DNA of 16,158 bases, from contig JAIRJQ010000001.1 in assembly GCA_031260545.1 (NCBI GenBank), forward strand, positions 1 to 16,158, written 5' to 3'. The stretch is from Methanomassiliicoccaceae archaeon (lineage in GTDB: Archaea; Thermoplasmatota; Thermoplasmata; Methanomassiliicoccales; Methanomethylophilaceae). Positions 1 to 6,792 of the stretch are shown here, one piece after another (the first letter of the stretch is position 1; each line of letters begins with the position of its first letter). Made by a program: the position numbers and the translations under genes. Below the pieces are notes generated by a model. That model ran no database searches. It was not told the DNA's origin and worked only from the letters and a program-made list of their open reading frames with translations.

Positions 1-14
1 GTTAAAGTGTAATC

Positions 15-47
15 AAAGGGACATTAAAGGGACATTAAAGGGACATT
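15..47. repeat. Three perfect tandem copies of an 11-bp unit
   Basis: The unit AAAGGGACATT occurs at 15-25, 26-36 and 37-47 without mismatch. A weaker fourth copy (7 of 11 matches) can be read at 4-14. The 11-bp period is close to one helical turn, so a bound protein would meet each copy on the same DNA face. It could equally be a slippage-prone minisatellite. The unit is too short and lacks spacers, so it is not CRISPR. Confidence 0.85.
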
Positions 48-68
48 GAATAGATAACTCGGTACAGA

Positions 69-81
69 TGAATAGTATTCA
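69..81. promoter_or_regulatory. 13-bp palindrome upstream of the DUF362 gene
   Basis: TGAATA-G-TATTCA is a perfect 6-1-6 inverted repeat about 75 bp upstream of the TATA-like element of the following gene. A dimeric regulator could bind it. Its right half shares the ten bases ATAGTATTCA with the region upstream of the PUA/PP-loop gene at 9164-9173. That it is an operator is inference. Confidence 0.35.
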
Positions 82-197
82 CTTCTTTATCGTGACCCAT
101 CTGCCCTTAAGTAAAAAGGATAGAGAGCCAGTGTGTTACGGCATGAGAGAAGGGATTATAATGCTGTTCTGTATTCCAACAGATTACTGGGGATCAC

Positions 198-1310
198 ATG
201 GATTACGCATCAGATGTTTACTTTACAGATATGAAGACTAGGTCCGAAGGAAGTCTTTTATCCAAGCTGAAAAAGTTGGTCTGCGAAGCAGGCATTGACA
301 AAATAGATATGAACAAAAAGTTCGTGGCCATCAAGATACATTTCGGCGAGCCTGGTAACTTATCATATCTCAGGGCAAATTATGCCAAGGTCATCGCTGA
401 CATCGTCAAAGAGAAAGGAGGCATTCCTTTTCTGACGGACTGCAGCACGCTGTATGTGGGAAGAAGAAAGGACGCCGTCGAACATATCGAGGCGGCGTAT
501 GAGAACGGATTCAATCCTTTCGCAACAGGATGCCACGTCATCATCGGCGACGGACTGAAGGGGGATGATGATATTGAGGTCCCCATAGACTCCGTTTGTT
601 TAAAGAATGCGAAGATCGGGCGCGTCATTGTTGATGCCGACATCATAATATCAATGACCCATTTCAAATGCCACGAATTGATGGGCATAGGCGGTGCGAT
701 AAAGAATCTCGGCATGGGATGCGCGTCGCGTCGCGGCAAGATGGAACTGCACAGTTCCAATAAACCGTCGGTGGATGCGGATGAATGCAAAGGTTGCGGC
801 CATTGCGTGAGCAAATGCGCCCATTCTGCGATAACGTTAAAGAAAAAGAAGGCCGAGATCAACGATAAATTATGCGCAGGATGCGGACATTGCATATCCG
901 CCTGCAGATTTGATGCCATCAATGTGAGAATGAACCAATCTATTGATCTCCTGTGCAGAAGGACGGCTGAATACGCATTAGCATCTGTGATCGGGAAACC
1001 GAACTTTCATGTTTCGCTTGTGATCGATGTCTCGCCGATGTGTGACTGTTACGGTAAGAACGATGTACCGATCGTACCGGACGTGGGGATGTTCGCGTCG
1101 TTCGATCCCGTTGCGCTGGATGTTGCATGCGCTGATTCTGTTAATTCACAGCCTGTTGTAAAAGAGAGTCTGTTGCACGGGAAAATGAAAAAGGACAGTG
1201 ACGATAAATTCTCTTGCACCCATCCCGTGACGGATTGGAACATTACTGTGGAGCACTCTGAAAAGATCGGGCTCGGCGTAAGGAAGTACAAAATAAAAAA
1301 AGTAGAATGA
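198..1310 (+). CDS. DUF362 domain protein with two 4Fe-4S ferredoxin motifs
   Basis: This 370-aa cytoplasmic protein has the DUF362 fold (PF04015) split around a ferredoxin insert. The N-terminal part includes KIHFGEPGN (residues 46-54) and SMTHFKCHELMGIGGAIKN (152-170), the segments usual for DUF362. Two 4Fe-4S motifs follow: C197-xx-C200-xx-C203-xxx-C207 and C226-xx-C229-xx-C232-xxx-C236. The C-terminal part (about 270-340) returns to DUF362, with FDPVALDVAC at 302-311. Proteins of this type are common in anaerobes and are often labelled 4Fe-4S binding or iron-sulfur cluster proteins, but their reaction is not established. The two clusters imply electron transfer or cluster-dependent chemistry. 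No signal peptide or membrane segment is seen. The ATG at 198 is preceded by GGGGATC. The MFS gene begins 78 bp downstream and may share or have its own promoter. The identification as DUF362 is firm; the role is unknown. Confidence 0.88.
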   Translation: MDYASDVYFTDMKTRSEGSLLSKLKKLVCEAGIDKIDMNKKFVAIKIHFGEPGNLSYLRANYAKVIADIVKEKGGIPFLTDCSTLYVGRRKDAVEHIEAAYENGFNPFATGCHVIIGDGLKGDDDIEVPIDSVCLKNAKIGRVIVDADIIISMTHFKCHELMGIGGAIKNLGMGCASRRGKMELHSSNKPSVDADECKGCGHCVSKCAHSAITLKKKKAEINDKLCAGCGHCISACRFDAINVRMNQSIDLLCRRTAEYALASVIGKPNFHVSLVIDVSPMCDCYGKNDVPIVPDVGMFASFDPVALDVACADSVNSQPVVKESLLHGKMKKDSDDKFSCTHPVTDWNITVEHSEKIGLGVRKYKIKKVE

Positions 1311-1314
1311 CCGC

Positions 1315-1328
1315 AAAAAACCGTTTTT
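1315..1328 (+). terminator. Possible oligo-T terminator after the DUF362 gene
   Basis: Just after the stop codon there is an A6 run, CCG and a T5 run (1324-1328), which can form a small AAAAAC/GTTTTT stem. Archaeal termination relies mainly on T tracts, and this one is short, so the call is tentative. Confidence 0.3.
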
Positions 1329-1333
1329 ACAGA

Positions 1334-1348
1334 GAAAATATAAGTATA
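1334..1348 (+). promoter_or_regulatory. TATA-like element for the MFS gene
   Basis: GAAAATATAAGTATA lies about 45-50 bp upstream of the ATG at 1389. With the 27-bp TATA-to-start spacing seen elsewhere in the window, transcription would begin near 1367-1372 and leave a leader of about 17-22 nt. A weak CGGATG precedes the start codon. Confidence 0.4.
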
Positions 1349-1388
1349 GAATAGCTATTGGCCTTTTCATCGGTCGGATGTTACACCT

Positions 1389-2681
1389 ATGAGTGAAAAG
1401 ACGCTGAAATATAGATGGATAATACTGATAATACTCTTGGCCGCATATTTTCTCGTATATTTTCAAAGGAATCTCCCGGGCGCCATTGACAGAACGATAG
1501 TGGATGACATAGGCGGCATCGCGACGTTGTGGTCTGCGATATACTTCTACGTTTATGCGGCCCTTCAGCTGCCTGTTGGTCTGACGGTCGACAGGATAGG
1601 GCCGCGTAAGATATTGTCTGTTGCGCTCGTGGTGGTCACCATCGGAACATTCATCATATCTTTGGCGAACACCGATATTGAACTTTACTTCGGAAAGATC
1701 GTGATGTCATGCGGAATGGCATGTATCTACGTTCCGCTGACGAAAGTGCTTGTCTCTTGGTTCACGAAGAAGGACTTCGCCAAAATGAACGGGTATGTCA
1801 TAGCAACAGGCAATCTTGCAGGGATCATTGCGACGGCACCTGCGTTCATGCTCATCGACAGCATAGGATGGAGAGGTTTCTTCGTTATGTTCGGTATCAT
1901 ATCCGCGATCCTTGCGGTGCTCTGCATAACGTTCGTACGCAACCGTCCGAAGGATATCGGGGCGCGCGAGATCCCTGATATCTATCCCGAGGAGAGGGAA
2001 AAACATGGGACCTATACGAAAGTGTCACCGAAGAATGGTATTTTGACCATAGCGAAGAGCGGGCGCGTGTTCTGGATGCCTGCGCTCGCGTACTTCTTCA
2101 TATTCGGGGCGATGATGCTATTTCAGGGGCGCTGGGGCTCCGCATATTTCAAGAACATATACGTTTTTGATACGTTCGGGTTCTCCGCCGCGCTTTGCGG
2201 CACATTACTGATAATGTTCCTTGCTACCGGTAAACTTATCAGCACCGCGATGGCAAGCAGGGTCGCCGAAAGGATCGGATCTAAGCGAAAGGTGATATTC
2301 ACCGCTAACCTGGGGTTCCTTGCGGTCTGGGGGACGATATGGCTTCTGGCAGGCGAGGTAAGCATATTCTGGTTCTGGGCCGGCGTCTGTTTTATGTTCG
2401 GGTTCTGCAGCGGTTTCATGTCATTGGGGTTCGCGCAGGCGAAGGAATGGTTCTCCGGAGCGATATCGGGCACTGCTATTGCAATGTACAACACGATGAT
2501 ATTCCTCGGCGGAGGCATATTGCAGACGATATCCATTTTCGTGATCAACGAGAAAGCTTCGGTGCTCAGCGAGTTTCAGCTGATGTGGGCCATCGCATTC
2601 ATTTGGGTGGTGATGGCGTGCATTGTTTCATATCTGTCAATAGATAACAAGACCGGTAAAGTAAAGGAAATAAGAACGTGA
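1389..2681 (+). CDS. Major facilitator superfamily transporter
   Basis: This 430-aa integral membrane protein has about 12 hydrophobic segments in two halves, separated near residues 190-225 by a charged loop rich in K, E and R. The MFS motif A between the second and third segments is visible as GLTVDRIGPRK (64-74). The N-terminal YFQRNLPGAI (24-33) resembles that of anion:cation symporter-like MFS proteins. The substrate cannot be told from sequence; small organic anions, amino acids or drugs are all possible. The length is normal for the superfamily and there is no sign of truncation. The gene lies 78 bp after the DUF362 gene on the same strand and ends 9 bp from the stop of glyA, which runs towards it. 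The start ATG lacks a strong ribosome binding site but fits the hydrophobic N-terminus directly. Confidence 0.9.
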   Translation: MSEKTLKYRWIILIILLAAYFLVYFQRNLPGAIDRTIVDDIGGIATLWSAIYFYVYAALQLPVGLTVDRIGPRKILSVALVVVTIGTFIISLANTDIELYFGKIVMSCGMACIYVPLTKVLVSWFTKKDFAKMNGYVIATGNLAGIIATAPAFMLIDSIGWRGFFVMFGIISAILAVLCITFVRNRPKDIGAREIPDIYPEEREKHGTYTKVSPKNGILTIAKSGRVFWMPALAYFFIFGAMMLFQGRWGSAYFKNIYVFDTFGFSAALCGTLLIMFLATGKLISTAMASRVAERIGSKRKVIFTANLGFLAVWGTIWLLAGEVSIFWFWAGVCFMFGFCSGFMSLGFAQAKEWFSGAISGTAIAMYNTMIFLGGGILQTISIFVINEKASVLSEFQLMWAIAFIWVVMACIVSYLSIDNKTGKVKEIRT

Positions 2682-2695
2682 TCCTGAGGATCACG
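2677..2695. terminator. Palindrome spanning the stop codons of convergent MFS and glyA genes
   Basis: CGTGATCC-TGA-GGATCACG is a perfect 8-bp inverted repeat with a 3-nt loop. The TGA of the MFS gene (2679-2681) sits in the left arm and the TGA of glyA (complement of 2691-2693) in the right arm. It could act as a bidirectional RNA hairpin at transcript ends. No T tract follows on either strand, so a terminator function is uncertain. Confidence 0.4.
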
Positions 2696-3968
2696 GAACA
2701 AGTTTGTGGTATCCGTAAGCTTCCTCACCGGAATTGAAGCACCACTGTATCTTGGTGAAGTTCTTCTTTAATGCTTTCACATCTTCTTTCACCTTCAGCG
2801 GGTCTTCCTTTTTCGCAACACGGTATATCAGGCGGGCGACCTCTTTCATCTCGCTTTCCTTCATACCTACGCGCGTCAACTCCTGAACGCCGAGGCGTAT
2901 GCCTGACGGCCTTACAGCGCTTGTATCATGCGGCAGCATGTTCTTGTTGCAGATAATGTTCGCATCTTCTAGATGCTGGCTCACTTCTTTTCCGCCGCCG
3001 AATTTTGATACGTCAACAGCTATCGCATGCGATCTTGTGAATCCCAGATCGGGGCAGAGAACATCAACGCCTAGTTCGTACAGTGCTTGGCCCAATGCCC
3101 TTGCGTTCTTGCATGCCTGCGCCGCATAGTCTTTGGCGAACACCTTCATTTCCGCCAGTGTTATCGCCAGTGCGGCCATCGCGTGTAAATGATGACTTGA
3201 CGTCACTCCCGGGAAAACGGCGCGCTGTAAAGCCTTCTCCTGCTCTTCCGATAAGTTCTGACCGAGAAGCATCCCGTGGTTCGGACCGGGGACTGTTTTG
3301 TGCGTGCTCGACGAAAGTATGTTCACGCCTTCTCTCAGCGGGTCCTGGAATTGTTTGCCTGCTATGAGACCGAGAACGTGAGCAGCGTCATACCACACCA
3401 TGCATCCTATCTCATGGAACGTGTCGTTCAGCTCCTTCAGCGGCGGAGGGAACAGGAAAACGGAAAGACCGAACTGCGCCACCTTCGGTTTTACAGTCTT
3501 TAGCAATTTTATTGTTCCGTCCACGTCTAGATTCATGTTGCTGACGTTGAACGGATAGTTCACCGAGTTCACGCCTCTCTGACCGAACGCACCGAACTCC
3601 GCCGTCGATATGTGAGCGCCCTGCGCCAACGCACATGTTGTTATCGTATCGCCGGGTTTCGCGAATGCGAACAGCACCGCCATGTTGGCCACCGTTCCGG
3701 ATATCGGCCTGGTGTCAGCGAAAGAGCATTCGAAGAGTTCCTTCGCCATCTCTGTAGCTTTCGACTCCACCTGGTCCACGTAGATATTGCCCTGATAGTA
3801 TCTCTTTCCGGGAAGGCCTTCTGCGTATCTGTCGGCAAAGTCTGAAATCAACATCTCTTTGGCCAGCGGGCTCATTAGATTCTCCGAAGCTATCATTGGT
3901 ATGGACTCTTCGAACCATTTGTTATGCGCCATGACCTTCTCTCTGATCCAACGTGCGTCTTCTTTCAT
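2691..3968 (-). CDS. glyA: Serine hydroxymethyltransferase
   Basis: GlyA is a cytoplasmic, PLP-dependent enzyme that interconverts serine and glycine while passing a one-carbon unit to a folate or methanopterin carrier. The 425-aa length is normal for the family. Visible landmarks are PMIASENLMSP (24-34), YAEGLPGKRYYQG (48-60), VWYDAAHVLGLIAG (191-204, with D194 expected to contact the PLP ring nitrogen) and SSSTHKTVPGPNHG (219-232), where K224 is the expected Schiff-base lysine. The last motif departs from the usual THK-[ST]-x-x-GPRGG, having N and H in place of R and G. This points to a divergent archaeal clade and may reflect use of a methanopterin-type carrier, which is inference. The ATG at 3968 gives the expected N-terminus. 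An AT-rich AATAATTATTTTAA at 4000-4013 can serve as TATA. The gene follows the SIS isomerase gene on the same strand at 56 bp. Confidence 0.93.
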   Translation of the reverse strand: MKEDARWIREKVMAHNKWFEESIPMIASENLMSPLAKEMLISDFADRYAEGLPGKRYYQGNIYVDQVESKATEMAKELFECSFADTRPISGTVANMAVLFAFAKPGDTITTCALAQGAHISTAEFGAFGQRGVNSVNYPFNVSNMNLDVDGTIKLLKTVKPKVAQFGLSVFLFPPPLKELNDTFHEIGCMVWYDAAHVLGLIAGKQFQDPLREGVNILSSSTHKTVPGPNHGMLLGQNLSEEQEKALQRAVFPGVTSSHHLHAMAALAITLAEMKVFAKDYAAQACKNARALGQALYELGVDVLCPDLGFTRSHAIAVDVSKFGGGKEVSQHLEDANIICNKNMLPHDTSAVRPSGIRLGVQELTRVGMKESEMKEVARLIYRVAKKEDPLKVKEDVKALKKNFTKIQWCFNSGEEAYGYHKLVP

Positions 3969-3999
3969 TTAACTCATCGCTCCGTCATGACAGGCGTCA

Positions 4000-4013
4000 T
4001 TAAAATAATTATT
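4000..4013 (-). promoter_or_regulatory. AT-rich TATA-like element for glyA
   Basis: On the minus strand AATAATTATTTTAA is centred about 38 bp upstream of the glyA ATG, which would give a leader of about 11 nt. It is the only TATA candidate in the 56-bp gap after the upstream gene. A TATA of this type can occur by chance in AT-rich DNA. Confidence 0.35.
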
Positions 4014-4024
4014 CATATTTTGCG

Positions 4025-5044
4025 TTAATTGAATTCCCTGGAGCCGTTCTCTGCGTGCTTGAGGTTGATCTCTCCGGGGAAGACGCCTTTCATCTGCGCC
4101 AGATATATAGAAACGAAGTCACCGAGTATGATAGATATAAGATTCTTCTCCAGATCGCTGGAGCCTTTCGCCTTGAACTCGTACGGTCTGACGCCGCTGC
4201 TTTTCAATACACCTGAGAGCGTTTCCGTCATATACTTTAAAACATCCGTCGAATCGTCGTCGCACAATATTATCGGTATGAACTCATCGGATGCCTGATC
4301 CTCCGTCCATCCTATTATTTCATTATGATTGAATTCCGGAATAGTGCCGGAGAATGCTATCATCCTGGAATTCTCGTTGATCTGCATCTTCCACCTTATC
4401 GCGGCGGCCCTCATGTTCATTAAACTGTATATCACGGGAATTTTACCGAAGATCTTTATCGCTATCTTCACCGCCTCGTTATTCTCTTTGTCGCCGATGA
4501 TGCTGTCCCTGAACGATCTTAACGAAGGAAGAAGTGAGTTCAGTTCTGTCCTGCTTTCGCATATTCCCATTTCTTCGAACAGCGAAGCTGTATGACCCAG
4601 CATATACCCTAATGCACCCCGCGGCGACAGACCTGTAGGCATTCTGATCAAAGGATTGCCGTTCGAAAGTGCGCGTTCCATAAGTCCTCCGTTCGATGTG
4701 ATACAAATTATGTCGCATCCCCGCGACAGCGCTTTGTCGTATAAAGCTAAAGTTTCAGGTGTGTTCCCTCCGTAGCTCATTGCTATGACCGCTGTGTCCT
4801 TGTCGACCCATTTCGGAAGCTCCATTCCTTTTACTACGGATATCGGAACGTCTGATGAGGCATCCGCGAAATCAGACATTATCTCTCCGGCCATCGCGGA
4901 CGCGCCGACGCCGCATATGCATACCTTTGACCTTTTCGGTATCTTCTTAAGAGGGAACTCCAATGCCGACCCTATCTGTTCCGGCATATCCGCCGGATCG
5001 GTAAAAATTATATCATTGGCTCTGGCTCTGCTCGATGCTCCCAT
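4025..5044 (-). CDS. Bifunctional phosphoglucose/phosphomannose isomerase-like SIS protein
   Basis: This 339-aa cytoplasmic protein carries two SIS (sugar isomerase) domains and matches the archaeal PGI/PMI family, which interconverts glucose-6-P, fructose-6-P and mannose-6-P. Landmarks, numbered from the start chosen here, are DMPEQIGSALEF (19-30), GVGASAMAGEI (45-55), SYGGNTPETL (90-99), PRGALGY (141-147), IPEFNHNEIIGW (235-246) and a C-terminal LKHAENG (328-334). E237 and the late histidine are in the places of the family's catalytic Glu and His. The usual SYSGNTEET segment reads SYGGNTPET, so one phosphate-loop serine is glycine. The frame stays open upstream to a TTG at 5146 and includes ATGs at 5131, 5128 and 5056. 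A perfect TATATATA at 5068-5075 is centred 27 bp before the ATG at 5044, which supports a leaderless start there and makes the upstream codons untranscribed. The gene diverges from ribB and precedes glyA. Confidence 0.85.
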   Translation of the reverse strand: MGASSRARANDIIFTDPADMPEQIGSALEFPLKKIPKRSKVCICGVGASAMAGEIMSDFADASSDVPISVVKGMELPKWVDKDTAVIAMSYGGNTPETLALYDKALSRGCDIICITSNGGLMERALSNGNPLIRMPTGLSPRGALGYMLGHTASLFEEMGICESRTELNSLLPSLRSFRDSIIGDKENNEAVKIAIKIFGKIPVIYSLMNMRAAAIRWKMQINENSRMIAFSGTIPEFNHNEIIGWTEDQASDEFIPIILCDDDSTDVLKYMTETLSGVLKSSGVRPYEFKAKGSSDLEKNLISIILGDFVSIYLAQMKGVFPGEINLKHAENGSREFN

Positions 5045-5066
5045 ACAGAGTTGCATTAGTTCGCAC

Positions 5067-5076
5067 GTATATATAC
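5067..5076 (-). promoter_or_regulatory. Palindromic TATA box for the SIS isomerase gene
   Basis: GTATATATAC is a perfect 10-bp palindrome centred 27-28 bp upstream of the ATG at 5044, the distance expected for a leaderless archaeal transcript. Being symmetric, it could also direct transcription rightward towards ribB, with a start near 5099. That second use is speculative. Confidence 0.6.
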
Positions 5077-5107
5077 AAGACTGAGCACCGCTAAGTAAAG
5101 GCGGTAG

Positions 5108-5150
5108 TTTTTTGTATCCTCGGAACATCATCAACGATTGATACAAAAAA
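5108..5150. promoter_or_regulatory. Perfect 11-bp inverted repeat between the SIS isomerase gene and ribB
   Basis: TTTTTTGTATC (5108-5118) and GATACAAAAAA (5140-5150) are perfect reverse complements separated by 21 nt. Centre to centre the arms are about three helical turns apart, so a dimeric regulator could span them; alternatively the pair folds in a ribB leader RNA if transcription starts upstream. The 161-bp gap also carries GGTAGTT twice (5103, 5154) and GGTAAAC twice (5162, 5199). A flavin-responsive regulator such as archaeal RbkR is one candidate ligand, but I do not recognise its motif here. Confidence 0.4.
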
Positions 5151-5205
5151 AATGGTAGTTGGGTAAACGTTTTTCAATTAGCGCTCATAAAGGAAAGTGG
5201 TAAAC

Positions 5206-5895
5206 ATGTGTCTGAATGCTGCCATCGATGACATCCGTAACGGGAGACCCGTCCTTGTATACGATTTCGATGACAGAGAAAAAGAAACGGACATGACCGT
5301 TGCGTCACAGTTCATAACTCCTGAGATAATACGAACGATGAGAAAGGATGCCGGCGGTCTTATATGCACGACCACGCCTTTCAGCATCGCAAATGAACTG
5401 GGCCTTCCTTTCATGTCAGATGTGTTCAGGGACGACTCAGGAAGATATCCTCTTCTGAAAGCTATGGCCCCCACCGATATACCGTATGACAACACGCGTT
5501 CCTCCTTCGGTGTGACGATAAATCACAGGAGAACATATACGGGGATAACGGACCACGACCGTTCGTTGACAATAACCGAATATGCAAGAACGATCTTCTC
5601 CGAAGTTCCGGTAAATGAAAAGATAAGGGATCTCGGTAAAAATTTCAGAGCTCCCGGGCATGTGCATCTTCTGAACACAAGCGAGAACATCCTTACTACC
5701 AGGAAAGGACATACCGAACTTACTACGGCGTTAATGATGATGGCCGGCGTTCATCCGTCCGCGACCATATGCGAGATGATGGGCGACGACGGAAATGCCA
5801 TGAGCAAAGAAGAAGTTATAAGATACGCTGAAAAAAATAATTGTGTGTTCGTTGAGGGAAAAGATATAATCGAATCGTGGAAAGGACGGTGTTGA
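5206..5895 (+). CDS. ribB: 3,4-dihydroxy-2-butanone-4-phosphate synthase
   Basis: RibB converts ribulose 5-phosphate to 3,4-dihydroxy-2-butanone 4-phosphate and formate, supplying the four-carbon half of the lumazine ring in riboflavin synthesis. The 229-aa protein matches the archaeal stand-alone form along its whole length. It shows YDFDDREKETDM (19-30, with the metal-binding acidic cluster), SQFITPEIIRTMRKDAGGLI (a substrate-site region), SSFGVTINHRRT, ITDHDRS, FRAPGHVHLL, KGHTELTTAL and ICEMMGDDGNAMSKEE. It is not fused to a GTP cyclohydrolase II domain, as is usual in archaea. The frame can start at a GTG at 5197, but AAGGA at 5190-5194 lies only 2 nt from it and 11 nt from the ATG at 5206, so the ATG is preferred. 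The stop codon is one base before ribL, making this the first gene of a four-gene operon. Confidence 0.96.
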   Translation: MCLNAAIDDIRNGRPVLVYDFDDREKETDMTVASQFITPEIIRTMRKDAGGLICTTTPFSIANELGLPFMSDVFRDDSGRYPLLKAMAPTDIPYDNTRSSFGVTINHRRTYTGITDHDRSLTITEYARTIFSEVPVNEKIRDLGKNFRAPGHVHLLNTSENILTTRKGHTELTTALMMMAGVHPSATICEMMGDDGNAMSKEEVIRYAEKNNCVFVEGKDIIESWKGRC

Positions 5896-5896
5896 T

Positions 5897-6325
5897 ATGG
5901 TCAGAGTGATGGCCTCCGGTGTTTTTGATATCCTTCACACCGGCCACATCTCATATCTGGAACAGGCGAGGGCCATGGGCGATGAACTGGTCGTCGTGGT
6001 CGCTTGTGACAGCACGGTCAGAAAAAGAAAGCATGATCCGGTAACTCCCGAAAAAATGAGGGCACGCATCATCGGTTCGCTTAAGCCTGTGGACACGGTC
6101 GTCATCGGTAATGACGGCGATATGTTCAGAACGATCGAGAAAATAAGGCCGGACATCATTGTTCTGGGGTTCGATCAGGCATTCGACGAAGATGAACTGA
6201 AACAAGAGCTTTCAAGGAGAGGGATCAGCGCCAGCATAAGAAGAGCGAACGAATGCGCGGATGATCTGACCGGTACCAGGAAAATAATAGAAAGGATCGT
6301 CAAAAATTATGGTGAGACCAAATGA
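5897..6325 (+). CDS. ribL: FAD synthetase, archaeal type
   Basis: RibL is an archaeal nucleotidyltransferase that adenylates FMN to FAD using ATP; it is a small relative of glycerol-3-phosphate cytidylyltransferase. The 142-aa length is right. The nucleotide-binding signature HTGH is at residues 14-17 in ASGVFDILHTGHISYLEQAR. Further family segments are VVVVACDSTVRKRK, LKPVDTVVIGNDGD, DIIVLGFDQ and, near the C-terminus, DLTGTRKIIERIV, equivalent to the second ATP-binding motif. A generic cytidylyltransferase is the alternative, but its place between ribB and ribC makes RibL by far the better call. The ATG starts one base after the ribB stop with AAAGGACGG upstream inside ribB. The last four bases, ATGA, overlap the ribC start, suggesting coupled translation. 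Confidence 0.92.
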   Translation: MVRVMASGVFDILHTGHISYLEQARAMGDELVVVVACDSTVRKRKHDPVTPEKMRARIIGSLKPVDTVVIGNDGDMFRTIEKIRPDIIVLGFDQAFDEDELKQELSRRGISASIRRANECADDLTGTRKIIERIVKNYGETK

Positions 6326-6783
6326 AACTCATCGGCGTAGCAGATACGACATTCGCAAGATATGATATGGGTGCCTCGGCGATCGACGAATTGAAAAAGA
6401 ACGGCACCGGATTCAAGATCATTCGTTACACCGTGCCGGGTATGAAGGACCTTCCCGTCGCGTGTAAAAAACTTATCGAAGAACAAAAATGCGATATTGT
6501 CATCGCATTAGGAATGCCCGGCCCCAAAGATAAAGATAAAATGTGCGCCCATGAGGCATCGCAGGGGCTTATCCGGGCGCAGTTAATGACGAATACGCAC
6601 ATAATCGAAGTTTTTGTGCATGAGGACGAAGCAAACGATGACAGAACGCTTGCGTTCCTCGCGGACAGACGTGCGAGGGAACATGCGCTGAACGTTCACA
6701 ATATTCTATTCCATCCCGACAAGCTGACAAAGAACGCAGGAAAGGGATTGAGGCAGGGGTTCGATGATGTCGGACCGGTCTGA
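6322..6783 (+). CDS. ribC: Riboflavin synthase, archaeal RibC type
   Basis: Archaeal RibC dismutates two molecules of 6,7-dimethyl-8-ribityllumazine to riboflavin and the pyrimidine intermediate. It is unrelated to bacterial riboflavin synthase and instead resembles lumazine synthase. The 153-aa protein follows the family closely: VADTTFARYDMGASAIDEL, TVPGMKDLPVACKKLIEE, IALGMPGPKDKDKMCAHEAS, IRAQLMTNTHIIEVFVHEDE, DRRAREHALN and KGLRQGFDDVGP at the C-terminus. The start overlaps the ribL stop by four bases (ATGA). Its own stop codon overlaps the ribosome binding site of ribH. It acts directly after RibH and before flavokinase; the archaeal kinase gene ribK is not in the window. Confidence 0.96.
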   Translation: MKLIGVADTTFARYDMGASAIDELKKNGTGFKIIRYTVPGMKDLPVACKKLIEEQKCDIVIALGMPGPKDKDKMCAHEASQGLIRAQLMTNTHIIEVFVHEDEANDDRTLAFLADRRAREHALNVHNILFHPDKLTKNAGKGLRQGFDDVGPV

Positions 6784-6788
6784 GGTGA
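6782..6788 (+). promoter_or_regulatory. Strong Shine-Dalgarno site of ribH overlapping the ribC stop
   Basis: GAGGTGA matches the archaeal anti-Shine-Dalgarno sequence well and sits 4 nt before the ribH ATG at 6793. It begins inside the ribC stop codon (TGA at 6781-6783), so ribosomes ending on ribC are well placed to start on ribH. Confidence 0.75.
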
Positions 6789-6792
6789 AAAA

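Larger units (their letters stand above)
1..197. other. Intergenic region upstream of the DUF362 gene
   Basis: No credible coding frame is visible here. The region holds a tandem 11-bp repeat (15-47), a 13-bp palindrome (69-81) and a TATA-like ATTATAAT stretch near 154-162. The TATA-like stretch would place a transcription start near 185, leaving a leader of about 13 nt that carries GGGGATC before the ATG at 198. The upstream gene, if any, lies outside the window. Confidence 0.5.

Noticed and set aside
15..47. Tandem repeats as the start of a CRISPR array
   Set aside because: The units are 11 bp and directly adjacent without spacers; CRISPR repeats are longer and separated by unique spacers.
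380..922. 180-codon minus-strand open frame inside the DUF362 gene
   Set aside because: It is a shadow of the sense gene, whose ferredoxin and DUF362 motifs are intact.
4025..5146. TTG start at 5146 for the SIS isomerase
   Set aside because: The first 34 codons lie upstream of or across the TATA box at 5068-5075, look unlike the family N-terminus and have no ribosome binding site.
5165..5172. AAACGTTT palindrome upstream of ribB as an operator
   Set aside because: Eight bases of palindrome are expected by chance at this scale, and it does not extend.
5097..5205. FMN riboswitch before ribB
   Set aside because: None of the conserved FMN aptamer segments can be seen, and such riboswitches are not expected in archaea; only an inverted repeat is present.
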